Below are positions 47,145 through 56,578 of a stretch of 61,901 nt of DNA, piece by piece. How positions within the stretch are numbered: the stretch's first letter is position 1; every line of letters begins with the position of its first letter. Origin of the DNA: Candidatus Electryonea clarkiae (GTDB taxonomy: Bacteria > Electryoneota > Electryoneia > Electryoneales > Electryoneaceae); NCBI GenBank assembly GCA_030765455.1, contig JAVCCM010000043.1:1-61901 (forward strand), written 5' to 3'. Below the pieces are notes generated by a model. That model searched no databases and had not been told where the DNA came from. It saw only the letters and a program-made list of their open reading frames with translations. The position numbers and the translations under genes were made by a program.

Positions 47145-48413
47145 ATGAGTGTGTGTTTTTTATTCCGTCAAGAATTAAAATTCCCATCACAATTATTAAA
47201 GTCAACGACCAGCTTGTTGATTCCTGGTTGCTTTAGCATTTTCCTGTTGGCAGGCTGTGAAGACTTGGGAACCGGTACGGATGGAGCTGACAGTAGAGTT
47301 GCATCTATAGAGTTGGTATCTGATGAGACGTCTATATCGGGATTTATCAACCAGAGAAACTTCATCGAGATGATAGCTGTAGTAAAGGATACTAATGGTA
47401 CAGGAATTTTAGGAATCGGAGTAGATTTCTCAATTATTGATGGGTCCGGAAGGATAATTAGAGCGGATAGCATTACTGATGAATCAGGCAAAATCAGGGC
47501 TTTTTACTTTTTCAGAATAACTACTGAAGAACCGCAAACTGCAAGAATCAAGGCTGCCGTTCCTCATTCTGGAATATCTGACCTCATTTCAATCCCAATC
47601 ACGGCGAAAGATCTGGTTATATCGCTGACTGCTGACAGACACGAGGTTATTGTTCCGAGAGGAGAACCGGGAAGAATTAACTTTACTGCAAGAACCTCGG
47701 ACATTTCCGGAGTGGGTATTGCCGATATGCCTATCTCAATTGTAGCCATAGAAGGTCGAGGTGATTTATTTGAAGATACTACTTTCATAACCGGTTCAAA
47801 TGGTTCAGCTTCATTTTCAATCAAAATTGATTCCGTTATGTCAACAGAAGAGTTCCTGGTAAGGGCATATTTAGAAACACCAAGCCATAAAGAGGTTTTT
47901 CGGAATGGGGAAAACAACGAAAATCACTCGTTAGATAATAAGATTATAAAACAAGATGAATTTCGACCTGATTATGCTTCGACAATTCCCTGCCTGGGAA
48001 GATCAATTCAAAGCACTCTTTCAGACACTGTGCATGTCATGTTTATCCCTGCCGAGGAAGCAGTTGACAGCTTACTTCTTTATATATACGAATGGGACAT
48101 GACAATACCCGAAGATAGTGTTGCTAATAAACATATCGCCGAAGCCCGGTGCTATATCTATGATAAGAACCATGTGTCTCTACCGGATATCCAGGTAAAT
48201 TTCTCACTTGAGGATATAAGTAAAACAAATCCTACTCCGACCGGATTAATAATTCCTGTTAATACAACAACGGCATATATATATCAGGACGGACAATATG
48301 GAGTCTGGTATGTCATCGCTGCCGTGGGTGAAGCAGCGGATACCGTAATAATAGAAGTTGATACAATCAGGGTGTCAGGCACCTTTGGAGGGACGCTGAA
48401 AAACAATAATTGA
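47145..48413 (+). CDS. Lipoprotein with bacterial Ig-like (Big-1 type) domains
   Basis: Protein of 422 residues. Start 47145 is chosen over 47118 because GAGGAGC lies upstream. The signal peptide is long and ends in the lipobox FLLAG-C38. Two invasin-like Big-1 domains follow (VVKDTNGTGILGIGVDFSII with ADSITDESGKIRAFY, then ARTSDISGVGIADMPISIVA with TGSNGSASFSI). A third Ig-like segment occupies the C-terminus (ARCYIYDKNHVSLPDIQVNF). Probably surface-exposed and adhesive. No sorting domain is present, so unlike the array it depends on lipid anchoring. Confidence 0.72.
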   Translation: MSVCFLFRQELKFPSQLLKSTTSLLIPGCFSIFLLAGCEDLGTGTDGADSRVASIELVSDETSISGFINQRNFIEMIAVVKDTNGTGILGIGVDFSIIDGSGRIIRADSITDESGKIRAFYFFRITTEEPQTARIKAAVPHSGISDLISIPITAKDLVISLTADRHEVIVPRGEPGRINFTARTSDISGVGIADMPISIVAIEGRGDLFEDTTFITGSNGSASFSIKIDSVMSTEEFLVRAYLETPSHKEVFRNGENNENHSLDNKIIKQDEFRPDYASTIPCLGRSIQSTLSDTVHVMFIPAEEAVDSLLLYIYEWDMTIPEDSVANKHIAEARCYIYDKNHVSLPDIQVNFSLEDISKTNPTPTGLIIPVNTTTAYIYQDGQYGVWYVIAAVGEAADTVIIEVDTIRVSGTFGGTLKNNN

Positions 48414-48474
48414 TGCGAGATTAAATTGACTAATAAAAACTGCTATATCTGAATTATTACCCGAAGCAATAAAT

Positions 48475-50457
48475 TTAGCGTATCAAAAGCACTTTTTGAA
48501 TATTGCTTCTGCTTTCCCCCGCTACAGCATGAATGAAATAAACACCGCTTGAGTAGTCGTCAGCATTGAACAAAAACCGGTGTGAACCCTGGCTTAAAAT
48601 TCCTTCACTTATTACTGCTGTTTCCTGCCCGGCGACATTCCAGATACTCACCTTTACCATAGATGTCTGCGGTAAGGACAGCGCCACTGTAATGGTTGAA
48701 TTGAATGGATTTGGATATACCGAGTTTATTTTGAATTCACCCGGGATTTCGGATAAATTTGTCTCAACTGCATCAAAGCCATTCCATTGCACAAAAGCTT
48801 CCTGGGATGGGTTTGACATACCTTCATCATAATTTGCGACTATTTTGTAAAAGTATATTCCCGCGATGCTTAACTGGTCAGTATAGGTGGTATCCGTCGT
48901 CCAATTTCGCTCCACGTCATTACGGAATACCAGGAATTCAATCAGATCATTCAGCTCTGTTGAGTCGTCGTGAGACCAGGTAAGCGTAACTTCTCCCGAG
49001 GTATCATTGAGTTGAGCCGTCAGGTCGTAGGGGACACGCATCATAAATTCGACCTCGAATGACCAAATTTCTTCAGACCATCTTCCACTTGTATTCATAT
49101 CCTGTGCGTGAGCTTTCCACCAGTACCGGGTTGAATCTTCGAGTTCATAGTAGGTAATAGTGGTATCGCCATTCGCTTCCAAAACAACAGGATCAGTGAG
49201 GTTCTCATTTGTGGCAATATACAATGAATACGTTAGCTCTTCATCGGGATCAACATCATCCGTTGAATTCCATACAAACGTAGCTTCCCGTCGCACTATT
49301 ATTGCACTGTCGGCCGGGCTGACCAGGCTGAAAGGATTGGGAGGATGCGGAGGAGTGTTTTCCCACCATGATACTTTATCGCCTTCACTGGCGGATCCGA
49401 GAACATCGAGGTCATCATCGCCATCGAGATCAACAGCATGAACATCCGAAGCGCCGAAAAATTCATCATTGAGAATCTGCTGGTTGAAGTCTCCACCCCT
49501 CTCATTCCTCCACCATGAAATAACACCGTCTTCCATTGCTGCAGCAATGACATCGGTCAGGCTGTCACCGTCAAGATCTGCCCCCATTACAGCACACGCT
49601 CCATCAAACTCGTCTTCAATTGCGTATTCAGTGAAATTCATCGAACTGTCATTCTCCCACCAGGTAACATCATCATCGATATTGCTTACTGTAAGCATAT
49701 CCATATCGGAATCATTATCCATATCCGCGGCACAGATATCCCTGGCTCCGCTATAATTTATATCGACAAGATGCCTGGTAAATCCGCCGCCACCGTTATT
49801 TGACCACCAGATTACCCTGCTCCACGTGTTTGCAGTGGAGAGGATATCCAGGTCATCGTCATAGTCCATATCGGCGACAGCAATTGATGACGCTCCACGT
49901 ACATCATTAGATATCATGATTTCAGCAAAATTCCCGTTACCGTTATTTCTCCACCATTTTACATCATGATTAACATTAGAAGCGCCAACGACGTCAAGAA
50001 AATTATCTCCATTAAAATCCGCGATATTGACCGCATAAGCTCCCATAAAATTAATTGTAATAGCGTGCCATGTGAAATTTTGATTACCGTCATTTTCCCA
50101 CCAGTGGATTCTGTTCATTTCAGAAGCAGCGCCTACTACGTCAATATCACCATCCCCGTCAAGATCCGCGGCGAGTACATCCCTGGCGCCTGTAAATTCA
50201 TTGTCGATAGTATGCCTGGTAAAATCCTGTGAACCATCATTTTCCCACCATGCTATAGTGTTTGCCTCCTCAGCAGCACCGAGTACGTCTATATCGCCGT
50301 CATCGTCAAGATCAATAGCAAAAACACTCCATGCACCGTCGAAGTCATCGTCGATGGTGTGCTCGTAAAACACCGGCAGTGAGTATGCAGCAGATACAAA
50401 CAGGATGACCGCCATCATTGGCGCCATAAACAAAACTTCCCTGACTCGTGCAATCAT
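48475..50457 (-). CDS. T9SS-sorted FG-GAP/VCBS seven-bladed propeller protein
   Basis: Secreted protein of 660 residues encoded on the minus strand, away from the main array. Start 50457 is chosen over 50490 because TGAGG lies upstream and the signal peptide (IARVREVLFMAPMMAVI to AAYS) then begins properly. Seven repeats carry calcium loops (DLDDDGDID, DLDGDGDID, DFNGDNFLD, DMDYDDDLD, DMDNDSDMD, DLDGDSLTD, DLDGDDDLD) with WWENDG-like ends. Two fibronectin-like segments (W-K-A-H-AQD; TAQLNDTSGEVTLTWSHD) and the sorting domain (VYPNPFNST, YSSGVYFIHAVA) follow. It has the same architecture as the genes at 4031 and 12154, so it is a dispersed paralogue. Confidence 0.85.
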   Translation of the reverse strand: MIARVREVLFMAPMMAVILFVSAAYSLPVFYEHTIDDDFDGAWSVFAIDLDDDGDIDVLGAAEEANTIAWWENDGSQDFTRHTIDNEFTGARDVLAADLDGDGDIDVVGAASEMNRIHWWENDGNQNFTWHAITINFMGAYAVNIADFNGDNFLDVVGASNVNHDVKWWRNNGNGNFAEIMISNDVRGASSIAVADMDYDDDLDILSTANTWSRVIWWSNNGGGGFTRHLVDINYSGARDICAADMDNDSDMDMLTVSNIDDDVTWWENDSSMNFTEYAIEDEFDGACAVMGADLDGDSLTDVIAAAMEDGVISWWRNERGGDFNQQILNDEFFGASDVHAVDLDGDDDLDVLGSASEGDKVSWWENTPPHPPNPFSLVSPADSAIIVRREATFVWNSTDDVDPDEELTYSLYIATNENLTDPVVLEANGDTTITYYELEDSTRYWWKAHAQDMNTSGRWSEEIWSFEVEFMMRVPYDLTAQLNDTSGEVTLTWSHDDSTELNDLIEFLVFRNDVERNWTTDTTYTDQLSIAGIYFYKIVANYDEGMSNPSQEAFVQWNGFDAVETNLSEIPGEFKINSVYPNPFNSTITVALSLPQTSMVKVSIWNVAGQETAVISEGILSQGSHRFLFNADDYSSGVYFIHAVAGESRSNIQKVLLIR

Positions 50458-50521
50458 CTTAATCCTCAATGGCAATTTAATGTGTAACAATCAGTTGAAA
50501 ATAGATTTTCATGCGCTTGCC

Positions 50522-50552
50522 AGTAGCTCCCTTTCGTTGAAAGGGAGCTACT
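50522..50552. repeat. Perfect 14-bp palindrome
   Basis: AGTAGCTCCCTTTC (50522-50535) and GAAAGGGAGCTACT (50539-50552) pair perfectly around a GTT loop. It lies between two minus-strand genes, downstream of the 50713 gene and upstream of the FG-GAP gene. There is no T-tail, so it may be a dispersed repeat rather than a terminator. Confidence 0.6.
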
Positions 50553-50712
50553 TATCGAAACAAGGTTGGCAGTGCACCACTGTTATCATATACAAAATAT
50601 TTTAACAATATAATCTCATTCAGGCATCATATTCTACACAGGGACATTTACTTTCTTTTACATTGGATATAGTGATATATATTGATTCCCGTTAAAATAA
50701 TTATTGTGTCAT

Positions 50713-51144
50713 CTATATCAATTTCCCACCTACCTCGTTGATCAGCTTACTCAATCCCGGTGCTTGCTTTTTAATGGAATTAATCATTTTATCCTGTACT
50801 TTTATTCTACCCCAGGCGCGAATGATAAGCGTGACTCCTAAAATAACCAGCAATGTATTAAGCAGGAACAGTGGAACAATTAAATGTAGATTATTGGCAA
50901 ATTCGTAAAATCCGGAGGTCGCAACAAGTAACGCCGTAATCGACATGGGAAGCGTGAGCACACCAAATCCGGTGCGGAGAACAGATAACGACGTACGTTT
51001 TTCAGCGAGTATTAGTTGCATCCGCATAATGAGGTTTGATTCCTCATCGTCTGTCAAATTTGGGAGCTGTATATCAGCATTTTCTTCAATCAAAAATGTA
51101 ATTCCTTCCTTCGAAATAATTTGTCGGATCGCCACAAAAGGCAT
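50713..51144 (-). CDS. Small inner-membrane protein, DUF202-like
   Basis: Protein of 143 residues with two predicted membrane helices (GVLTLPMSITALLVATSGFY and LIVPLFLLNTLLVILGVTLI). The segment ILAEKRTSLSVLRTGFGVLT before the first helix matches the AxERTxLAxxRT pattern of DUF202/YidH-type membrane proteins. The N-terminal 50 residues are an acidic cytoplasmic domain. No function is established for the family. It stands alone on the minus strand. Confidence 0.62.
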   Translation of the reverse strand: MPFVAIRQIISKEGITFLIEENADIQLPNLTDDEESNLIMRMQLILAEKRTSLSVLRTGFGVLTLPMSITALLVATSGFYEFANNLHLIVPLFLLNTLLVILGVTLIIRAWGRIKVQDKMINSIKKQAPGLSKLINEVGGKLI

Positions 51145-51538
51145 AGATAAACTGATTGAATTATTAATGAATCAGGTTCAATATTATCTATTTATGTAAT
51201 CATTTCTGTCCCGTATTGCAACAATATAGCATTCTTAGTTCAGAGTTCGCGATTCAGGGTGTAGTAAATGCAACCTGAAGGTTGAACTCTATACTTTTAT
51301 GCATGGCATAGTATTCACAGTGATGTGCACACATGATCCAGGCAAACCAATATGCTAACTTTAATCAATTAAGTTTTTTCAGAGAAGCTGATGGTTTTCT
51401 GTTTATATTTGATAATTCTAACAATTTTTAGCGTATAACATCTGAGTCTTTATGTCCTTATTATACAATATCATATACATAGTATAATATTAAATGGAAC
51501 TACAAAAACACTAAGCTCTCGGAGTGATCCTTGTCACA
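51145..51538. other. Intergenic region upstream of the vWA gene
   Basis: About 400 bp without an ORF. It contains a small hairpin CAACCTGAAGGTTG (51271-51284) of a dispersed-repeat kind and AT-rich sequence that could bind enhancer regulators for the sigma54 promoter just downstream. Confidence 0.4.
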
Positions 51539-51555
51539 TTGGCACCTTCTTTGCA
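51539..51555 (+). promoter_or_regulatory. Sigma54 (-24/-12) promoter of the VIT/vWA gene
   Basis: TTGGCACCTTCTTTGCA is a near-perfect RpoN site: GG at 51541-51542, ten bases, GC at 51553-51554, with the consensus TTGGCAC and TTTGCA. It lies inside the longest possible reading frame and therefore rules out the upstream start, placing the true ATG at 51608. Confidence 0.82.
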
Positions 51556-51607
51556 ATCATATTCACCGGTATTCGGGAGGGTACTATCGCAAGAGGGAGA
51601 TACACCA

Positions 51608-53899
51608 ATGAAAAAGGCGATTCGTACCATCTTAATAATGGCGACCGTTCTGATAGCCGGGCAGAACGTTCAAGGCGAAGCCATCCTGTATCCCGAACAT
51701 GTTGACTTTCCAACTGATTACATTCCCCTGAAAAAGATCAATGCTGAAATCACTATTACCGACCATATAGCTACGACGATTATAGAGCAAACGTTTGAAA
51801 TTAACTGGGATGAAGGTGAGGCAGATGCAAACTATTATTACCCTGTTCCGGCACTGGCAAGCGTTACCGGGTTCGGAATCTGGGAGGAGGAAGGACTAAT
51901 ATATTTTCCTCTTCTGCGTGGAGAAGAGCGGGAGCCCCAGGGAGGAGGAGCCGGTGATCCCGAATTACAGGATTACCTGGGCAGTAATCCTTTTTTTGCA
52001 CCCCTGCCTGAACTTCCCGGAGGTGAAGTGATTCTCCGTCTTGAATATTCACAACTGATGGAATATGAATTCGGGCAATATCATTACACTTATCCCCTGG
52101 GTATGGGCGGTTTTCTTGAACAGGATATTGACAGCGTTGAGGTACGGATCAATATCACCTCACAAAGGGCTATCAACCTTGTAACACTTGATAACTACTT
52201 AGCGGAAACAAGCTATCAGTCACAGGACAGTGTATCAATGGTCTTTACAGGTTTTGATATGGAACCCGAAGATCATATGGATATGACTATTGAAGTAAAC
52301 CAGGAAGATACAGGAATGTGGTTAATGACTCAGCACGACATTCTTGATTCTTCAGCCCACTTTTTAGCTGTACTTGAACCCGGAGTGCAGGGAGATGATG
52401 TTATTCAAAAATATTTCACGTTCGTACTTGATGTATCCGGGAGTATGAGTGGAAACAAAATTATTGAAGCAAAAGAAGCAGCTTCTTATTGTGTCGAGCA
52501 TCTTAATCCAGACGACTACATGAACATAATTGCTTTTTCGAACGGCGTTAATTCATGGCGTGATGAACCGGTGCTGGCGAATCAAGGGAATGTGAATTTG
52601 GCACTGGATTTCATTGATGATCTCTCAGCAGGTGGTTCCACGAATCTAAATAGCGCAATGATGACAGCGTTGAATCAGGAGATGGGTGAGGCTTCTGCAA
52701 ACCAGATTTTGCTTGTTTCTGATGGGCATCCTAATGGATCGTTGCCAACAATATTAGAGAATATTGAGAATGCAAATGACCAAGGAGCTTCAATTTTCAC
52801 TGTCGGAGTTGGAGGAAGTAATCTTGATTTCTTGAATATGATCGCATATGAAAACAATGGTCTCTCAATCTCTATCGCTTCAGCCGGGGATAATATTGCG
52901 GGTGAAATTGAAACCTTCTTTACAAAATTCTCCAATCCAGCCTTGATTAATCTCGCACTCGACTTTGGTGACGTTGAAATTGATGAATTATACCCACCGG
53001 AACCATACACAATATTTTACGGCAGCCAGACTGTTGTTGCGGGTCGTTATTCTACATTTGGAGAAGTTGAAGTCAATATAACCGGAAGAATTGCAGGTGA
53101 AGATGTTGAGCTTCAGTACGGTCCTTTTGATTTTGAAGAGGGTGCTGAAGGTTTTCCATTTGTGCCAAGAATGTGGGCGATGAGTAAAATTGATTATTAC
53201 CTGGCCTGGATGGCGGTTCATGGAGAAAATGATGACATAATTGAAATGATCATTGCATTATCCCTGGATTATGGAATCCTTACTCCATATACCAATTTCG
53301 GAACCGGTGACGACGACGATGATGATGACGATGGTACCGACGTAGAAAATGATGCATTGAATGTTTCTATACAATCAAATGAAAAGGGGATTGAATTAAC
53401 CTGGAGAGTTGGATTTGAGCCTGATGGCAGCCTTTATATGGTATATAGGAGAAACTATAACGGCTATGCTTATATCCCCCTTACCAGGGATCCAATATCC
53501 GCACACTATTTCTATGACAATAATGTTGTTCCAGGCGAGCGGTATGTATATAAAGTTGTAATGATAATGCCAGATGGCAGCAAAACATTCGCAGAACTGG
53601 AAGTGAAGGCAAACGGTGCTTCCCTGGATTTCTTGTCGATTCATCCCAATCCTTTCAACAGTGAAGCTCGAATATCTTTCAATCTGCACGTAACTTCAAA
53701 TGTTAATATTGAAGTGTACAATGTCCTCGGCAGAAAAGTGGCATCACTTATGAATGGGGTATCTGTTGCCGGCAAACATGAAATCCGGCTGGACGGAAAC
53801 GATCTTGCAAGTGGTACTTACTTTGTTCACATGCAGGTTGAACATCAGGATGGCAGCAAAAGGTTCACAGAATTACGAAAACTGACTGTCACAAAATGA
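51608..53899 (+). CDS. T9SS-sorted VIT/von Willebrand A surface protein
   Basis: Secreted protein of 763 residues. Start 51608 follows GAGGGAGATACACCA and the sigma54 promoter; signal peptide MKKAIRTILIMATVLIAGQ. Residues 25-235 are a VIT-like domain; residues 268-450 are a vWA domain with an intact MIDAS motif DVSGS (D275, S277, S279), as in inter-alpha-trypsin-inhibitor heavy chains. A run of eight aspartates (GTGDDDDDDDDG) leads to a fibronectin-like segment and the sorting domain (IHPNPFNSE, LASGTYFVHMQV). Probably a metal-dependent adhesin. It is the only cargo gene here with a textbook sigma54 promoter. Confidence 0.86.
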   Translation: MKKAIRTILIMATVLIAGQNVQGEAILYPEHVDFPTDYIPLKKINAEITITDHIATTIIEQTFEINWDEGEADANYYYPVPALASVTGFGIWEEEGLIYFPLLRGEEREPQGGGAGDPELQDYLGSNPFFAPLPELPGGEVILRLEYSQLMEYEFGQYHYTYPLGMGGFLEQDIDSVEVRINITSQRAINLVTLDNYLAETSYQSQDSVSMVFTGFDMEPEDHMDMTIEVNQEDTGMWLMTQHDILDSSAHFLAVLEPGVQGDDVIQKYFTFVLDVSGSMSGNKIIEAKEAASYCVEHLNPDDYMNIIAFSNGVNSWRDEPVLANQGNVNLALDFIDDLSAGGSTNLNSAMMTALNQEMGEASANQILLVSDGHPNGSLPTILENIENANDQGASIFTVGVGGSNLDFLNMIAYENNGLSISIASAGDNIAGEIETFFTKFSNPALINLALDFGDVEIDELYPPEPYTIFYGSQTVVAGRYSTFGEVEVNITGRIAGEDVELQYGPFDFEEGAEGFPFVPRMWAMSKIDYYLAWMAVHGENDDIIEMIIALSLDYGILTPYTNFGTGDDDDDDDDGTDVENDALNVSIQSNEKGIELTWRVGFEPDGSLYMVYRRNYNGYAYIPLTRDPISAHYFYDNNVVPGERYVYKVVMIMPDGSKTFAELEVKANGASLDFLSIHPNPFNSEARISFNLHVTSNVNIEVYNVLGRKVASLMNGVSVAGKHEIRLDGNDLASGTYFVHMQVEHQDGSKRFTELRKLTVTK

Positions 53900-53926
53900 T
53901 CGTATAATCAAGCGAAATGGATATCA

Positions 53927-53954
53927 CCCGGCGGTTAATAATCGCCGGGTTTTT
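53927..53954 (+). terminator. Terminator after the VIT/vWA gene
   Basis: CCCGGCG (53927-53933) pairs with CGCCGGG (53943-53949), followed by TTTTTC. It lies between converging genes and may also slow minus-strand transcripts. Confidence 0.85.
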
Positions 53955-53960
53955 CATTCT

Positions 53961-55514
53961 TTACAGTGGGATATTCCCATGTTTTTTCTTTGGATTATGA
54001 TCAACCTTGCTGTCTAACATTTGAAGAGCCGAGATCAGTTTGGGCCTGGTCTGACGAGGTTCAATAACTTCATCGACATAACCTCTTGCCGCAGCGATAT
54101 ATGGACTCGCGAAACGGTCACGGTACAACTGGATATAATCCTGGATTTTTTTCATCTGCTCATCAGGATCTTCAATCTCCATGATCTCTTTTTTGTAAAC
54201 TATCTCTACAGCGCCCTCAGCTCCCATCACCGCAATTTCAGCCGAAGGCCATGCGTAGTTCAGGTCGCCGCGAACATGCTTTGAATTCATCACGTCGTAT
54301 GCTCCGCCATACGCCTTTCGTGTGATTACGGTTATCTTGGGAACGGTCGCTTCACTATAAGCATAGAGCAATTTTGCGCCATTTGATATAATTCCACCCC
54401 ATTCCTGGTCAGTACCGGGCAGGAAACCGGGGACGTCTTCGAACGTGATAATGGGAATATTGAATGCATCACAATAACGAATGAAACGCGCTCCTTTTTT
54501 TGAACTGTCTATATCGAGAACACCAGCAAGTACAGCCGGTTGATTAGCAATTAACCCTACACTGCGTCCATCCAACCGGGCAAATCCGACAATAATGTTT
54601 TCGGCGAAATTTTTATGTACTTCCAGCATTTCGCCATTGTCAACGATACGTTTGATAACTTCTTTCATATCATAAGGTTTATTTGGATTACCAGGGATAA
54701 TCGTGTCGAGTTCGGTATCCATTCTATTTGATGGATCTTTACATTCTAAAATTGGAGGATCTTCAAGATTGTTCTGGGGAGAATAGCTCAGCAGTTTTTT
54801 TAATGTAGCAATGGTTTCCAGTTCATCATCACAGGCAAATTGAGCCACACCGGATTTTGTAGCGTGTGTATCCGCCCCACCGAGGTCTTCGCTGCTGACC
54901 TCCTCGTGAGTGACTGTTTTGACAACTTTCGGCCCGGTTACGAACATATAGCTGGTTCCGCGGGTCATCAGGACAAAATCTGTGATTGCCGGGCTATAAA
55001 CCGCCCCCCCGGCGCAGGGTCCCATTACAGCGCTGAACTGGGGAACGACGCCACTGGTCAATGTATTGCGAAGAAAAATATCTGCATAGGCTCCCAGGCT
55101 GACTACTCCCTCCTGTACCCTTGCGCCGCCCGAATCGTTCAAGCCAATGACCGGAGCGCCGACTTTGACAGCCATATCCATGATCTTGCAAATCTTTGCC
55201 CCGTGAGCTTCGGAGAGTGTACCGCCGATTACTGTAAAATCCTGGCTGAACACAAATACTGTTCGACCATCAACCTGCCCATACCCGGTAATCACACCGT
55301 CACCAAGAAATTTCTCCTGGTCGAATCCGCTTTCGGGAGTACGGGACTGTACCAGCATATCGACTTCCTGAAAAGTGCCGGGATCGACAAGCAGGTCAAC
55401 TCTCTCGCGAGCAGTGAGTTTACCCTTTTTATGCTGTACATCTATACGTTTCTGACCGCCGCCAAGAAGCGCTTTTTCCTTTATTGACCTGAGTTGTTTG
55501 GTTTTGTCGTCCAT
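53961..55514 (-). CDS. Acyl-CoA carboxylase carboxyltransferase subunit (propionyl-CoA / methylmalonyl-CoA type)
   Basis: Protein of 517 residues, the usual length. It moves a carboxyl group between biotin and an acyl-CoA, probably propionyl-CoA/methylmalonyl-CoA. Crotonase-fold motifs are clear: [67 protein letters not shown] in the N-half; [27 protein letters not shown] and [17 protein letters not shown] in the C-half. No biotin carrier or decarboxylase membrane subunit is adjacent, so decarboxylase (MmdA) and carboxylase (PccB) roles cannot be told apart. Confidence 0.9.
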   Translation of the reverse strand: MDDKTKQLRSIKEKALLGGGQKRIDVQHKKGKLTARERVDLLVDPGTFQEVDMLVQSRTPESGFDQEKFLGDGVITGYGQVDGRTVFVFSQDFTVIGGTLSEAHGAKICKIMDMAVKVGAPVIGLNDSGGARVQEGVVSLGAYADIFLRNTLTSGVVPQFSAVMGPCAGGAVYSPAITDFVLMTRGTSYMFVTGPKVVKTVTHEEVSSEDLGGADTHATKSGVAQFACDDELETIATLKKLLSYSPQNNLEDPPILECKDPSNRMDTELDTIIPGNPNKPYDMKEVIKRIVDNGEMLEVHKNFAENIIVGFARLDGRSVGLIANQPAVLAGVLDIDSSKKGARFIRYCDAFNIPIITFEDVPGFLPGTDQEWGGIISNGAKLLYAYSEATVPKITVITRKAYGGAYDVMNSKHVRGDLNYAWPSAEIAVMGAEGAVEIVYKKEIMEIEDPDEQMKKIQDYIQLYRDRFASPYIAAARGYVDEVIEPRQTRPKLISALQMLDSKVDHNPKKKHGNIPL

Positions 55515-55666
55515 TAAATATTCTCTCCCTGAAAAGTGTGTTTTATTCTACCAATCAAAGCGCTCCAAGTCAACCGGTTTGGAGGTATCCATCTGCTCCG
55601 GTATTCCCATGAGAGTTGCATTCTGAAAATGATATTTTCAGGGATGACAGGTTACATTTCCGGAAA

Positions 55667-56323
55667 TCAGAATTTCAGACCCAGTTGAATCCCGGCGGCA
55701 CCATTTTCAGGATTATAAATTGGTGCCATTCCCAGGCTGATCTGTTTTCCATACTTGTATCGAACTTTGTCACGCTTTTCCTGGATGACATTGATTCCGT
55801 GCCACCAGTCGTAGATATAATCGGCAATCAGGATTCCACCACCGAGGGCTACGAGAAAGACACCGGCACCACTAATTTCGCTTTCCTTGCCAAGCTCTTT
55901 TAATGCATAAGCTTTATTTTCGACACCGTTATCATCATAGACTAAAATTGGGATTTTCTCATATCTGACATTATCAATATCTATGTATCCATAATCAGTT
56001 TCTTTGTACTCATCTCCTTCGCTGGCAGTGGCAATACCGGAAAGAATACTCACAGCGCCTACAAACGCTCCACCCAGGAGATAATAGCCCCTTTTCTTTT
56101 CTCCCGCCTGGAAATGCATCATTCCCGGTACAGGAATAGCCGCAGCCATTAATACTGCCGGTGCCAACCGCCGGTTAGCGTCACGATATTCCTCATAGGT
56201 CATACCATCAGGAACAGTTTGAAATCCCATTTCGTTTAACAAATCGCCGCCTTGCGCAAAACTATGAGTTGAATGCAAAAGTAAAACTAATGCAAACACA
56301 AAGAAAATCTTCAATGACTTCAT
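55667..56323 (-). CDS. Exported protein of unknown function (DUF5683-like)
   Basis: Protein of 218 residues with a signal peptide (FFVFALVLLLHSTHSFAQ). Residues 55-100 (AIPVPGMMHFQAGEKKRGYY, then LLGGAFVGAVSILSG) and 150-170 (GAGVFLVALGGGILIADYIYDWWHG) resemble the PG-x-GQ-x-Y and DW-x-D parts of DUF5683-like FCB proteins, often found in the envelope. A barrel-like C-terminus ends GIQLGLKF. The assignment is tentative. It is divergently oriented to the HtrA gene, with 255 bases between them. Confidence 0.6.
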   Translation of the reverse strand: MKSLKIFFVFALVLLLHSTHSFAQGGDLLNEMGFQTVPDGMTYEEYRDANRRLAPAVLMAAAIPVPGMMHFQAGEKKRGYYLLGGAFVGAVSILSGIATASEGDEYKETDYGYIDIDNVRYEKIPILVYDDNGVENKAYALKELGKESEISGAGVFLVALGGGILIADYIYDWWHGINVIQEKRDKVRYKYGKQISLGMAPIYNPENGAAGIQLGLKF

Positions 56324-56578
56324 GCTTATCTCCTTGTTTGAAATTTTGGTTGTAATGAAGTTACGAGATTATATTTACAAAATCACAGTTATTGATCTTT
56401 TAAGTATAATTAGAAGAGATTTTAAGACTCCGGGAGGGATGCGGGAAACAATTAAGGGAACTCTTTGTCTTAATAACAGGTGCTTCTTTTGGTAGTTAGT
56501 AATTGGAGCTGTCAATGCAGGATTTTCTTGCACAAAGATAGCTATATTGTTATAATGAAAGTTTGTCTGAGGTTGAGG

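Noticed and set aside
54840..55487. 215-codon plus-strand ORF opposite the carboxyltransferase gene
   Set aside because: It is antisense to a strongly conserved gene, lacks a ribosome site and has a composition that mirrors the real gene.
56503..56519. Sigma54-like TTGGAGCTGTCAATGCA before htrA
   Set aside because: GG-N10-GC spacing is right, but both the TGGC and TTGC cores are altered, so it could easily be chance.
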